Assembly: GCA_003142635.1 (NCBI GenBank)
Contig: PLMX01000132.1
Span: forward strand, 1-33,244
Length of the DNA: 33,244 nucleotides
Source of the DNA: Syntrophaceae bacterium
Lineage (GTDB): Bacteria > Desulfobacterota > Syntrophia > Syntrophales > UBA2185
Direction: 5' to 3'
The position numbers and the translations under genes are program-made. A model generated the notes under the pieces. It was not told the DNA's origin. It saw nothing but the letters and a program-made list of their open reading frames with translations, and ran no database searches. Below, one piece after another: positions 9,066 to 16,737 of the stretch (position 1 is its first letter; each line of letters starts with the position of its first letter).

Positions 9066-10259
9066 TCACTGCCGGCCGCGTGGTTTTGGGGGAGGTACAT
9101 AGGGGCTATCCAGATATTTCCTTGCCTCCACCTGTGCAAAACCTTCCCCGCCTGGCTCTGCCAGGGCCCTGTTATAGTATTCCTCCGCCTGCTCCCTCTC
9201 CTTGAGAGCGTCGTGTATCATCCCCACACGCACGAGGGCCCATGCGCGAACCCGGGCGTTATAGGGCGCCTTATCCTTAAGTGTCTTTTCAAGATATTCG
9301 GATGCCTTGGTATATTCTCCCTCGTTGAAAAAGATTCTTCCCATTAACTGATCGAGACGCGGCTGAAGTTGGGGAACAAAGGGGGGCGTGTGTGCTTGAA
9401 TACCTTTTTCGATCTCACGGGCTATGGAGAATGCCTCCTGGCATTGGTGGAGCTCAGAGAGAGCATTTGCTAAAGCAAAGGAAAAGTTATAATTGCGGGG
9501 AAACTTTTTTCGGAGCTCGCGGGCAATGGGAAGAGCCCGGGCTGGTTGTTTCTCAAAGTTCACATACACCGACGTGAGTTCAGACTGCGCAAGCTCTCTG
9601 AGGAGATCACCCTTCTGCGCCGCCAATTCCAGCTCCTGAAGCCCCTTCCTGCTGTCTCCGGAAGCAATCAGGAGGGAAGAAAAAAAACGGGCCAGGGGGG
9701 GGAGATGGTCGAGATGGTAATGGAGGAGGCCCATGAGAAAATACGTGTCATAATTTTGTGGATCTTCTTTCTTTGCTTTTTCCAGGTATTCCCAGATATT
9801 CGATGTCTCCTGCGCTACGATGCGATACTGTTTTTGCCCGATGGCCCAGCGGACTTTGATAATCTTCGCCATGGCCGTGGCAAAGTAGGCCTGCGCGTCA
9901 TTAGGATTCTTCTCAATCCTGCTCTGGCCCCGGGCCGTAGCTTCGCCGACGTAGCGAAGCATGGACTCCTGATACTTCTCCCGTTCTTTCTGATCGAGAC
10001 TAATCTCATAGAAGAACAAGTTCTCGAGAGCAGAAAAAGCATAGCCAATCGGGTTATCCCGATCCAGGTCCACAGCCTTCTGCAGACAGGCGCCCGCGCT
10101 CTGCGGCTCAAGGTTGAAAACTTTTTCAACTCCCTGCCTGAGATAGGAATGGAGCTGGTTCGGCCTCAATTGAGCTGCCGCCGCCCCAGCTTGGGGAGCG
10201 GAGATTACAGGGGATAAGCAAAGGGCAAGTAAAAGAATTGCCGTCCTTCTCTTTTTCAT
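9066..10259 (-). CDS. Exported TPR-repeat protein
   Basis: This 397-residue protein has an N-terminal Sec signal peptide (KKRR then a leucine-rich core and an Ala-rich cleavage region near residue 27). The rest is helical TPR-like repeats. Examples are around residues 45-75 (A-CLQKAVDLDRDNPIGYAF), a segment with NPNDAQAYFATAMAKI, one with PQNYDTYFLMGLLHY, and C-terminal repeats with EYTKASEYLEKTL and EREQAEEYYNRALAEPGG. It ends in a proline-rich tail. TPR proteins act as protein-binding scaffolds, and no enzymatic site is seen. It begins 14 nt after the metallo-hydrolase gene and is last in that operon. The partner is unknown. Confidence 0.8.
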   Translation of the reverse strand: MKKRRTAILLLALCLSPVISAPQAGAAAAQLRPNQLHSYLRQGVEKVFNLEPQSAGACLQKAVDLDRDNPIGYAFSALENLFFYEISLDQKEREKYQESMLRYVGEATARGQSRIEKNPNDAQAYFATAMAKIIKVRWAIGQKQYRIVAQETSNIWEYLEKAKKEDPQNYDTYFLMGLLHYHLDHLPPLARFFSSLLIASGDSRKGLQELELAAQKGDLLRELAQSELTSVYVNFEKQPARALPIARELRKKFPRNYNFSFALANALSELHQCQEAFSIAREIEKGIQAHTPPFVPQLQPRLDQLMGRIFFNEGEYTKASEYLEKTLKDKAPYNARVRAWALVRVGMIHDALKEREQAEEYYNRALAEPGGEGFAQVEARKYLDSPYVPPPKPRGRQ

Positions 10260-10273
10260 GGTCTGTATTCTTC

Positions 10274-11170
10274 TTACAGGTTCTTGGAGATGAATTTCAA
10301 CATCTGTTTGAAGACCCCTTCAAGGATGTCCCGCCGAATAAAATAATCCGGCATCTGATTATAGAAATAATCGGCGACGGCCTTGCCGGCGGCATCGATA
10401 TCACCGCCACACCTGCGGTATAGATCCTCCATGACGGCCTTCCATTTGACGCCTTCCTTAACGGTCAGGCCAAGGAAACCGGATGCCTCATCCCCGGTGA
10501 TATAGCCGTAATGGTCGCCGCAGAGGTAGGATACCGGCAGGGGCTTCAATTTTTCCAGGCTAACCAGATACTGCGTGATATTTGTATTCATGGAAGGGAA
10601 GCAGAAGTCCTTGTAAGGAATCCCTGCGGCATCGGAGGCGAACATGATTTTTCTTTCGGGCTCGTAGGCAGTAATGGAACAGTTGGAATGGCCGGGGGTA
10701 TCCATTATCTGCAGCGTGACACCGCCGAGGTCTATCTTATCTCCTTCGGCTAAGGCGAGACCGGTAATGTCATCGCGCCAGTCGAGATCATCGGCCGCAA
10801 GGGCGCTCTCGGCGCCCCACCATGTCGCACTGAGTTTACTATAGCTGTTCATAACCTCGATAGCTTTAGGCATGGAGAATATCTTCCAGGCCGGCGCCGA
10901 GGCGTACACATCTATCCCGGGATATTTCCGCTTGAAATATGGAACGATTCCTACATGATCGAAATGCGAATGTAGGATCAGTATTTTACCGATTTTTTCC
11001 GCGTCGATCCCAAATGTCTTCATCTGTTCCAGAACGTCGGGGAGTATGTAGCTCATCGCCCCGTTAATCAGGATTGCATTGTCTCGCCCTTCAAAAATAT
11101 AGATTCCCGCTTCCTCACGGCCCAGATACCAGAGATTCTCCGTGACCTTTCCCGCCTTTCTGAATCGCAT
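10274..11170 (-). CDS. Metallo-beta-lactamase-fold hydrolase
   Basis: The protein (298 residues from the chosen start) has a complete MBL zinc site: HSHFDH, a downstream His in DTPGHSN, Asp in FASDAAG and a final His in CGDHYGY. The fold is used for hydrolysis of thioesters, lactones, phosphodiesters and sulfates. The pattern is closest to generic glyoxalase-II-like MBL proteins and the substrate cannot be assigned. There is no signal peptide. The ATG at 11170 is preferred over 11185 because GGAGGTGG lies just before it. It sits between a phasin-like gene (62 nt upstream) and the exported TPR gene. If the phasin assignment holds, a link to acyl or hydroxyalkanoate metabolism is conceivable but unproven. 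Confidence 0.85.
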   Translation of the reverse strand: MRFRKAGKVTENLWYLGREEAGIYIFEGRDNAILINGAMSYILPDVLEQMKTFGIDAEKIGKILILHSHFDHVGIVPYFKRKYPGIDVYASAPAWKIFSMPKAIEVMNSYSKLSATWWGAESALAADDLDWRDDITGLALAEGDKIDLGGVTLQIMDTPGHSNCSITAYEPERKIMFASDAAGIPYKDFCFPSMNTNITQYLVSLEKLKPLPVSYLCGDHYGYITGDEASGFLGLTVKEGVKWKAVMEDLYRRCGGDIDAAGKAVADYFYNQMPDYFIRRDILEGVFKQMLKFISKNL

Positions 11171-11232
11171 AAATTCCACCTCCATGCGCGGCCATATCTC
11201 TGTTAATATGCATTCTTCCGATTACTCGCAGA

Positions 11233-11541
11233 TTATCGTTTGGACACTCCCTTTTCTTCCAGACGTGCAAGCCGTTCTTCGATTTCCTCCAGTTCTTTTC
11301 GCGTGGGAATATTCAGACGCCTAAAGAGGCCCGTTACCGTCTGTTCCATCTTATCTTCCAAATCTTTTTTTGCCTGCTTTGATTTTTCCACGAATTCACT
11401 GACCGCCTCTCGCGCCTCCTTCTCCGTCATTTCTCCTTTCTTGACGAGTTCATCCATAATCTCCTGGACTTTTTCCGTGGTCATTATTGCCAACCCGGCG
11501 CCGGCCAATGTCATTTTCCTGATATAGTCAAGCATTGCCAT
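11233..11541 (-). CDS. Small phasin-like coiled-coil protein
   Basis: This protein of about 102 residues is highly charged and helical. It starts with a short hydrophobic stretch (AMLDYIRKMTLAGAGLAIM) and continues with Lys/Glu heptad-like sequence ending in ELEEIEERLARLEEKG. This is the pattern of phasin/PHA-granule regulator-like proteins and of the DUF annotated as such in anaerobic Proteobacteria. Function in granule binding is not certain. The open frame extends to 11628, but the near-perfect promoter at 11567-11595 lies inside that extension, so the start must be at 11541 (or ATG 11535, which has better spacing from AAAGGGGG). It is the first gene of the phasin-MBL-TPR operon. Confidence 0.65.
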   Translation of the reverse strand: MAMLDYIRKMTLAGAGLAIMTTEKVQEIMDELVKKGEMTEKEAREAVSEFVEKSKQAKKDLEDKMEQTVTGLFRRLNIPTRKELEEIEERLARLEEKGVSKR

Positions 11542-11566
11542 ACCCCCTTTGTATTTGGATAGTTTT

Positions 11567-11595
11567 ATTTTAAATTCTCTGTCAGGAAATGTCAA
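11567..11595 (-). promoter_or_regulatory. Strong sigma70 promoter for the phasin-MBL-TPR operon
   Basis: On the minus strand TTGACA (11590-11595), an exact 17-nt spacer and TAAAAT (11567-11572) form a near-consensus promoter. Transcription would start close to 11560, leaving a leader of roughly 20 nt with the AAAGGGGG ribosome site. This fixes the start of the phasin-like gene. Confidence 0.75.
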
Positions 11596-11694
11596 TGTAA
11601 TGGTTCGAGGCCCATATGGTATTTGCACTCAGCGACCACGTATGATAAACAGCGGTCACCATCAATGAGCAAAGAATAATAGGCAGGGTCATGC

Positions 11695-13896
11695 ATGGAC
11701 GTCGCTGAACTTATAAGCAAGGCAATAGCAGAAGGGAGATCTGCCCTGACAGAGGCGGAATCCAAAGAATTGCTCGTAAATTATGGTCTGCCTGTGGTTG
11801 ATGAACGTGTTGCCGCGAGTGTGGACGAGGCCGCTATAGAGGCTGAAGCCGCCGGTTTCCCCGTCGTTGTAAAAGGTCTCGGCGCCCGGCTTACACACAA
11901 GACGGAACGCGGCCTTGTCAAGCTGAGCTTGAAAAGCGCGGAAGAAGTCCGAAAAGCCGCCCGGGAAATTGCCGAGGCTGCGGGTGATGACCTGGAAGGA
12001 TTTCTCATATACCACATGGTGGAAGGTAGACGGGAATTCATGGCGGGTCTTTTTCATGATGCCCAATTCGGTCCGGTTGTCATGTTTGGTTTGGGAGGCA
12101 TCTTTGCCGAGGCACTCGCCGACGTGACGTTTCGCATAGCACCCCTCGATGAAACACACGCGTATGACATGATAAAAAAGATCAGGGCCGTCGACCTATT
12201 GGGAAAGTTTCGCGGTGAGGCGTCGGCAAAAAGTGAACAGATCGTCAGCATCCTTCTCGGTCTATCCAGGCTTGGAATGGAACATCCGGAAGTGCGGGAG
12301 GTAGATATCAATCCCCTGCTCGTCGGGCCCGATGGCCGGGTGACTGCCGTAGATGCGCTGGTCATTGTCGGAAATATTCCTCAAAACAAATCTCTGCGTC
12401 CACCGGCGGATAAGATGGCAATGCGCGATTTCTTTAATGCCCGCTCAATTGCCTTTGTCGGCGCGTCTGCGACGTTCGGTAAATGGGGATATACTCTCTT
12501 CACTAATGCGGTTGCCGGTAATTTCCGAGGTGAAATTTATCTGGTTAATCCTAAGGGCGGTGAAATTGCAGGGTGGCCTGTCTTCAAATCTTTGGCAGAT
12601 ACCCCCGGGCCCGTGGACCTTGCTGTGGTAACGGTCCCTGCGGCAAAGGTTACAGACCTCATTCCGGAGCTTAAAGGAAAGGGCATCAAGAGCATGCTCG
12701 TGGTAACGTCGGGTTTCAGTGAGGCGGGGAAAAAGGGAGCGCAACTGGAGGAGCGGCTGGTGGAAGAGGCGCGTGCGGCCGGAATTACAATTCTCGGACC
12801 CAACACAATGGGGATATGCAATCCCCATGAAAATCTCTTCTCCCTGTATCAGCATGTACGGCCGAAGTCAGGCTCGACGGCGCTCGTTGCTCAATCTGGC
12901 AATCTCGGCACACAGCTCTTGATGTTTGCCGAGAGTGAAGGGATCGGGATACGGGCGTTCATCGGATCCGGAAATGAGGCGATGATCACGATCGAAGATT
13001 ATATGGAATTCTTCGAAATTGATGACCTGACAAAGACAGTTGTACTATACGTAGAAAGCCCCAAAGATGGCAGACGGTTCTTCGAATCAGCCAGGAGAGT
13101 TTCCCGAAAAAAGCCTGTTCTCATGCTCAAAGGCGGCCGCACACGCGCTGGCAACCTCGCCGCCGCCAGTCATACGGGCGCATTGGCCTCCAATACTGAG
13201 GTCTTTAAGGCCGCATGCCGCCAGGCAGGAGTCGTCATGGGAGAGACTTCCATGGACCTCCTTGATCTTTCCGCTGCATTCGCGTCGCTCCCGTTGCCAC
13301 AGGGTAATAAGGTGGCAATAATGACTCTGGGCGGGGGCTGGGGAGTGGTTACGGCCGATCTGTGCATGGAATATGGGCTGGAAGTGCCCGAACTTTCATC
13401 TCGTATAATATCACGGATCGATAAAGTCCTTCCTCCCTACTGGAGCCGGTCGAATCCGGTAGACCTGGTCGCAGAAATGGATCTCTCCGTTCCCATGATA
13501 CTCATTGAAGAACTGCTGAAGTGGGATGGGTGCGATGCGGCAATTCACCTTGGCATACTTGGCAGGCTGGTATTTGTAAAGCGAATGATCGAATCCTCAC
13601 AGTTAGCTGATCGGACCTGTGACCGTAAGGTTTTGGGAGAAATTGTTCGTCGGGTAGCTGATTTCGAACTCAGTTACGGTGAACACGTAGTTCGCCTGAT
13701 GGAGAAGTATGGCAAACCCATTCTGGGTGTCTGCCTTCTTTCCGATGAAAATGCCCGTGCCATTAAAGAGATCGAGGGAAAGGAATATAAAGGGGTGACT
13801 TTCCTGACACCGGAGCGAGCAGTAAAGGCGCTTGCCGGCATGTATTCGTACAAATGCTGGCTGGACCTTGAAGGGATATCAATACATAATCGATAG
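11695..13896 (+). CDS. Acyl-CoA synthetase (ADP-forming), fused beta-alpha order
   Basis: This 733-residue NDP-forming acyl-CoA synthetase of the ACD/PatZ superfamily converts acetyl- or acyl-CoA, ADP and Pi to the acid, ATP and CoA (or the reverse). Residues 1-230 are the ATP-grasp (beta) part with KGLGARLTHKTE (His68, the beta-type His) and EVDINPLLV. Residues 245-380 are the CoA-binding domain (FFNARSIAFVGAS, GPNTMGICNP). The succinyl-CoA-ligase-like part follows, with the phosphorylated His in AAASHTGAL (His493). The order ATP-grasp first, CoA-binding second is opposite to E. coli PatZ. The gene stands alone on the plus strand behind an AGGCAGGG site. In fermenting or syntrophic anaerobes it would conserve energy by substrate-level phosphorylation. 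The acyl substrate is unknown. Confidence 0.9.
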   Translation: MDVAELISKAIAEGRSALTEAESKELLVNYGLPVVDERVAASVDEAAIEAEAAGFPVVVKGLGARLTHKTERGLVKLSLKSAEEVRKAAREIAEAAGDDLEGFLIYHMVEGRREFMAGLFHDAQFGPVVMFGLGGIFAEALADVTFRIAPLDETHAYDMIKKIRAVDLLGKFRGEASAKSEQIVSILLGLSRLGMEHPEVREVDINPLLVGPDGRVTAVDALVIVGNIPQNKSLRPPADKMAMRDFFNARSIAFVGASATFGKWGYTLFTNAVAGNFRGEIYLVNPKGGEIAGWPVFKSLADTPGPVDLAVVTVPAAKVTDLIPELKGKGIKSMLVVTSGFSEAGKKGAQLEERLVEEARAAGITILGPNTMGICNPHENLFSLYQHVRPKSGSTALVAQSGNLGTQLLMFAESEGIGIRAFIGSGNEAMITIEDYMEFFEIDDLTKTVVLYVESPKDGRRFFESARRVSRKKPVLMLKGGRTRAGNLAAASHTGALASNTEVFKAACRQAGVVMGETSMDLLDLSAAFASLPLPQGNKVAIMTLGGGWGVVTADLCMEYGLEVPELSSRIISRIDKVLPPYWSRSNPVDLVAEMDLSVPMILIEELLKWDGCDAAIHLGILGRLVFVKRMIESSQLADRTCDRKVLGEIVRRVADFELSYGEHVVRLMEKYGKPILGVCLLSDENARAIKEIEGKEYKGVTFLTPERAVKALAGMYSYKCWLDLEGISIHNR

Positions 13897-13906
13897 CTAA
13901 GCTATC
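13892..13906. terminator. Palindrome at convergent gene ends, possible terminator
   Basis: GATAGCTAAGCTATC is a 7-bp inverted repeat around one base. It contains the stop codons of both convergent genes (TAG on plus at 13894-13896, and TAG of the toxin on minus at 13897-13899). On the plus strand it is followed by TCTTTTT, so it may form a weak terminator for the acyl-CoA synthetase gene. Confidence 0.4.
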
Positions 13907-14199
13907 TCTTTTTCGGTTGGCTTTTTGGGAAGTCGAGCGCTATGACAGACGGCGACTATCCAGACGGTCTTCTGTTTCACGCGATAAATAAACCGGCATG
14001 GTGCTATCGCCACTTCCCGGAAGGGGAGATCAGGAAATTCGGGCAGCGCCGTACCGGACCCGGGAAACCGTTTGAGCCGTGACAAGGTCTTTTCTGCCTT
14101 CTTCCGAAATGCACTTGCGGCAGATGTACCTTCCATATCGATTGAGGTAATAGCTCGAAGAAAATGGTTTCGTCCGGAAGGAGTAAAAAGAACTCTCAA
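13897..14199 (-). CDS. RelE/ParE-superfamily toxin of a type II toxin-antitoxin pair
   Basis: This small basic protein (100 residues) has the RelE/ParE layout: N-terminal FTPSGRNHFLRAI helix, a compact middle with LPEFPDLPFREVAIAPCRFIYRV and the terminal beta strand VWIVAVCHSARLP. RelE members cleave mRNA on the ribosome and ParE members inhibit gyrase. The sequence alone does not decide between them, though the C-terminal CHSARLP strand is closer to the ParE-like group. The start is TTG at 14199 with an ideal AGGAGG five bases before it. The antitoxin gene is immediately upstream, 9 nt away. Its stop abuts the stop of the acyl-CoA synthetase gene. Confidence 0.8.
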   Translation of the reverse strand: MRVLFTPSGRNHFLRAITSIDMEGTSAASAFRKKAEKTLSRLKRFPGSGTALPEFPDLPFREVAIAPCRFIYRVKQKTVWIVAVCHSARLPKKPTEKEIA

Positions 14200-14208
14200 A
14201 CAATCCTC

Positions 14209-14478
14209 CTATTTCAGTAAGGCATCCGCATCTGCAAGGACGTGACTGAGATCATAACCCTTGCCTGTTTCGATCTCCTTTTCACCGCGGGCGAGAAGGC
14301 GTAGAATTTCCATTTCTTTTTGCGATTTTTCGTAGGCCTCCATGCTGACCACAACTGCGGCCGCTCTTCCCCTTTGGGTGATGACAACGGGTTGCCGTGA
14401 AGATTTCACGCGCTTCAGCACGGACGACGCCGCCTGGCGAAGATCGGTAATCGGTATGATGTTGGGAATCTTGGTCAT
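14209..14478 (-). CDS. Phd/YefM-family antitoxin
   Basis: This 89-residue DNA-binding antitoxin would neutralise the downstream RelE/ParE-type toxin and repress its own operon. The N-terminus carries the Phd/YefM signature: IIPITDLRQAASSVLKRVKSSRQPVVITQRGRAAAVVVSMEAYE. The C-terminal 30 residues are the likely toxin-binding tail. The ATG at 14478 is used because it starts the conserved domain, is preceded by AGGGGGTG and lies 20 nt downstream of a predicted promoter. The frame extending to 14574 runs across that promoter. Antitoxin-first order is usual. Confidence 0.88.
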   Translation of the reverse strand: MTKIPNIIPITDLRQAASSVLKRVKSSRQPVVITQRGRAAAVVVSMEAYEKSQKEMEILRLLARGEKEIETGKGYDLSHVLADADALLK

Positions 14479-14504
14479 TATCGTCACCCCCTGAGATACG
14501 TTTA

Positions 14505-14533
14505 ACAGTACTGCCAAATGCAACAATAAGCAA
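14505..14533 (-). promoter_or_regulatory. Predicted promoter/operator of the toxin-antitoxin operon
   Basis: Minus-strand TTGCTT (14528-14533), a 17-nt spacer and TACTGT (14505-14510) give a plausible promoter. A perfect 8-bp palindrome CAGTACTG (14506-14513) overlaps the -10 box and would suit autorepression by a Phd/YefM antitoxin. The boxes are only moderate matches. Confidence 0.4.
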
Positions 14534-14583
14534 GCTCTATATCTGCAAATAAAATAGGGTTGGGAATTAGGCAAAAACTCTCA

Positions 14584-15030
14584 TCAGGCTTTGCTGCGAT
14601 CTTCCACCTTCAATTCGAGGACGACGCGCCCCCATCCTCCGCACGCCACGCCGACATCAAAGCACCCGGCCCGCTTGAATCTCATCTCATTCGGGTCAGC
14701 GCCTGCGTAAAGGAATTCGGTTGCTGTAAAAATCTGAGGCATAATCACACTCAATGCATAGATGCATATCCTCTTGGGAGAGAGTGCCGAGAGAAGATTT
14801 CCCGCGCTGTCAAAGCAGAACCGGTCACCTACCTTGTGCTGGCTGTTGCATCCGTGCGAGTCCACCACTTCTGCAATGATTGTCTTATTCATCAGCTCCG
14901 GCACCATGGATAAGATTTCCTCATTCCGCGGATTGTCCCGAAATATTTTCATCTCTGCATCAGTGTAGCCCAGACGTTTTTGTATCATTTGCCATTTTTG
15001 GGTCTCCCTCGTTTTGTCGCCAGTGCTCAT
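14584..15030 (-). CDS. TIGR04076-like uncharacterised protein
   Basis: This is a 148-residue soluble protein. The middle has the TIGR04076 pattern: IIAEVVDSHGCNSQHKVGDRFCFDSAGNLLS, then PKRICIYALSVIMPQIF, and a C-terminal DVGVACGGWGRVVLEL strand. Several cysteines are conserved in the family (Cys in HGC, RICIYA, GCFD, ACGGWG), which could bind a metal, but no function is established to my knowledge. ATG at 15030 has GAGGAG upstream with good spacing. The pyrimidine-dimer glycosylase gene ends 16 nt before it. Confidence 0.65.
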   Translation of the reverse strand: MSTGDKTRETQKWQMIQKRLGYTDAEMKIFRDNPRNEEILSMVPELMNKTIIAEVVDSHGCNSQHKVGDRFCFDSAGNLLSALSPKRICIYALSVIMPQIFTATEFLYAGADPNEMRFKRAGCFDVGVACGGWGRVVLELKVEDRSKA

Positions 15031-15046
15031 ACTCTTTCTCCTCATC

Positions 15047-15493
15047 TTACTTGCGAAGTAATATTTTTACTTTTTCCCAAGATTCAACTCCGCCCGCGAT
15101 TACCTGGAAGAGCGGGTGAGCCCGCGGTTTCTTGACTGCAAGAATTTTCTTGTATCGTGCCGGATCCCGCAATTTCATTTTCGTCTTAAGGTGATTCAGC
15201 TCATACTTGAGCTGCCTGTCTGTAACGGGGATTTTCGGGCATTGTTGCTTGGGGCCAATCTTGGCCACATCAAAATGGTATCCACGCCTGACGGCTTCCT
15301 CGTAAACGAACCGAATATAACAATCCGTCGCAACCGTGGGCTGCAGATGAGCATTAAATCTATCCAGCTGAGGATGATTCTTATAGCCTTTTGTCTGGTG
15401 CTGCAAAACCTTTCGGGCAAGCAGGCCTTCCCGCCAGAGAGCGACGAGTCCCCTCGCATCAAGGTAACTGGGATGCAATGACCACAAGCGCAT
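15047..15493 (-). CDS. Pyrimidine-dimer DNA glycosylase (Pyr_excise family)
   Basis: This 148-residue protein has the T4 endonuclease V-like/Pyr_excise signature at its start: MRLWSLHPSYLDARGLVALWREGLLA, followed by TKGYKNHPQLDRF and YEEAVRRGYHFD. The family removes UV-induced pyrimidine dimers with a beta-lyase step, often with the N-terminal residue as nucleophile. The start at 15493 is preferred over 15502 because it places the conserved sequence at the N-terminus. It belongs to a row of small minus-strand genes (TIGR04076, PNPOx-fold). Activity is inferred from family only. Confidence 0.75.
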   Translation of the reverse strand: MRLWSLHPSYLDARGLVALWREGLLARKVLQHQTKGYKNHPQLDRFNAHLQPTVATDCYIRFVYEEAVRRGYHFDVAKIGPKQQCPKIPVTDRQLKYELNHLKTKMKLRDPARYKKILAVKKPRAHPLFQVIAGGVESWEKVKILLRK

Positions 15494-15538
15494 GGGCTGC
15501 ATCTCCGCCTTTCCTTAGCATAGACGTCTGTTATATGT

Positions 15539-15991
15539 TTATGCTTGCTTCCCGGTCACACGCGCAATCACTACTTTTATTACTGTGGTCTTTGTCACTA
15601 CGTCTTCCGGAAATATATATTCCTTGTCTGAATACTGAGCCATGATAATTCCCAGGGCTTTCTTTTTGTCTTCCTGATTATCCACGATCTCTGCGGTTCC
15701 AAATCCGATGACGCTGCGATACTTGATTCCCCAGCGACAGCCCTGCTCCGCTTCCCTCATCCCCTCAGGAATATCGAACTCAAAACAAACGCGGCTGTTC
15801 TTCCGAAGAATGTCGATCTTTCTCCCGTCGGAGGCGCTGTGGAAATAAAGTGCCTCCCCGTCATATCCAAAGCACAGAGGGACGATATAAGGTTCTACAC
15901 CATCAGACAACCCCAGACGGCATACCAGACAATGCCGGATTATGGCATCAATCACTGCTATATCTTTGATTTCCCGCTCGCTTCGCCGCAT
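15539..15991 (-). CDS. PNPOx-fold flavin-binding protein (NimA-like)
   Basis: This 150-residue protein has the split-barrel pyridoxamine-5'-phosphate-oxidase-like fold: CLVCRLGLSDGVEPYIVPLCFGYDGEALYFHSA, then GRKIDILRKNSRVCFEFD, and later YRSVIGFGTAEIV. Small members of this group bind FMN or haem and include NimA-type nitroreductases. The physiological substrate is unknown. No signal peptide is present. It starts 43 nt downstream of the exported hypothetical gene and is followed by the DNA glycosylase gene. Confidence 0.8.
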   Translation of the reverse strand: MRRSEREIKDIAVIDAIIRHCLVCRLGLSDGVEPYIVPLCFGYDGEALYFHSASDGRKIDILRKNSRVCFEFDIPEGMREAEQGCRWGIKYRSVIGFGTAEIVDNQEDKKKALGIIMAQYSDKEYIFPEDVVTKTTVIKVVIARVTGKQA

Positions 15992-16034
15992 CGTCCTCTC
16001 ACTGTTTTTCAGGCAAGATAATTGTAATCCGTTC

Positions 16035-16505
16035 TCAGTTTACCTTCTTCGTTATTTCCTTGGTTTTCTTATAGAGCTTACCGTTGAATTGCCAAATGCT
16101 TTGTCGGGACCAGCCGGCACTCTCAGTCAATATTATAAGATCATATAATTCCTTATGTTTTGCCTTACCGATTGTTACAGAATAACCACCGTCCGAGAGA
16201 ACTATCACAAAGGAATCTCCAGCATGACGGAGCACCCATATCGGTCCAAGGGCAGCATCCCATCCACTTGCATCCTGCGTCGTGACGATCAAGTCGGTGG
16301 CTTGTCCCTTTCCATTAAGATCAACGGATTTGCCGACAAACTCGCATTTCTGCAGGTCCGCGTCTTTCGCTTCGGCGTGACGAATTACAACCTCGGCACT
16401 GTGCGGAACTGCGGATAGGTCGTCGTCTTCAATGGTAAAAGTCTGGACATTCCAAGAAGTCGAGGCAACCATTAACAAACCCAAGATGAGCAAATTCAGT
16501 TTCAT
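16035..16505 (-). CDS. Exported hypothetical protein
   Basis: This is a 156-residue protein with a short Sec signal peptide (KLNLLILGLLMVAS, cleavage near residue 17-22). The mature part is beta-rich with a single cysteine near residue 53 (LQKCEFVG). I recognise the pattern FVGKSVDLNGKGQATDLIV followed by IWVLRHAGDSFVIVL as resembling small periplasmic proteins with one or two FG-GAP-like strands, but no family can be named. It ends in a Lys-rich tail. It is the first gene of the small-gene cluster, behind a possible promoter at 16544-16571. Confidence 0.6.
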   Translation of the reverse strand: MKLNLLILGLLMVASTSWNVQTFTIEDDDLSAVPHSAEVVIRHAEAKDADLQKCEFVGKSVDLNGKGQATDLIVTTQDASGWDAALGPIWVLRHAGDSFVIVLSDGGYSVTIGKAKHKELYDLIILTESAGWSRQSIWQFNGKLYKKTKEITKKVN

Positions 16506-16543
16506 ATATTATTTCGCTCTTAGTTTATTGATAGATGAAGTTT

Positions 16544-16571
16544 AAAATACTATCTTTTCAGAAAATTACAA
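16544..16571 (-). promoter_or_regulatory. Possible promoter for the exported hypothetical gene
   Basis: Minus-strand TTGTAA (16566-16571), a 16-nt spacer and TATTTT (16544-16549) sit about 40 nt before the start codon. Both boxes are imperfect. The AT-rich gap 16506-16737 also contains a TTTTTCT-ggt-AGAAAAA hairpin (16629-16645) in the leader of the plus-strand acyltransferase gene. Confidence 0.35.
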
Positions 16572-16737
16572 GTGTTTTCATAATTATAGTTGAATGCGTG
16601 CTTAATTATTTCGGGTGCGAGGGAATTCTTTTTCTGGTAGAAAAAGCCCCTTGCCATAGAAGGCGGAGCGGTGTATTTACCGGGTCACTTGATTGTTTGA
16701 AAACTTACAAATCAGCAAGCTGCAGGAAAAGTTTACT

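Noticed and set aside
14584-14913. Plus-strand frame over the TIGR04076 gene
   Set aside because: Antisense shadow of a gene with clear family-like motifs and good ribosome site on the minus strand.
15681-15690. TTATCCACG near-match to a DnaA box
   Set aside because: It differs at the last base and lies in coding sequence (PNPOx-fold gene); single degenerate copies are expected by chance.
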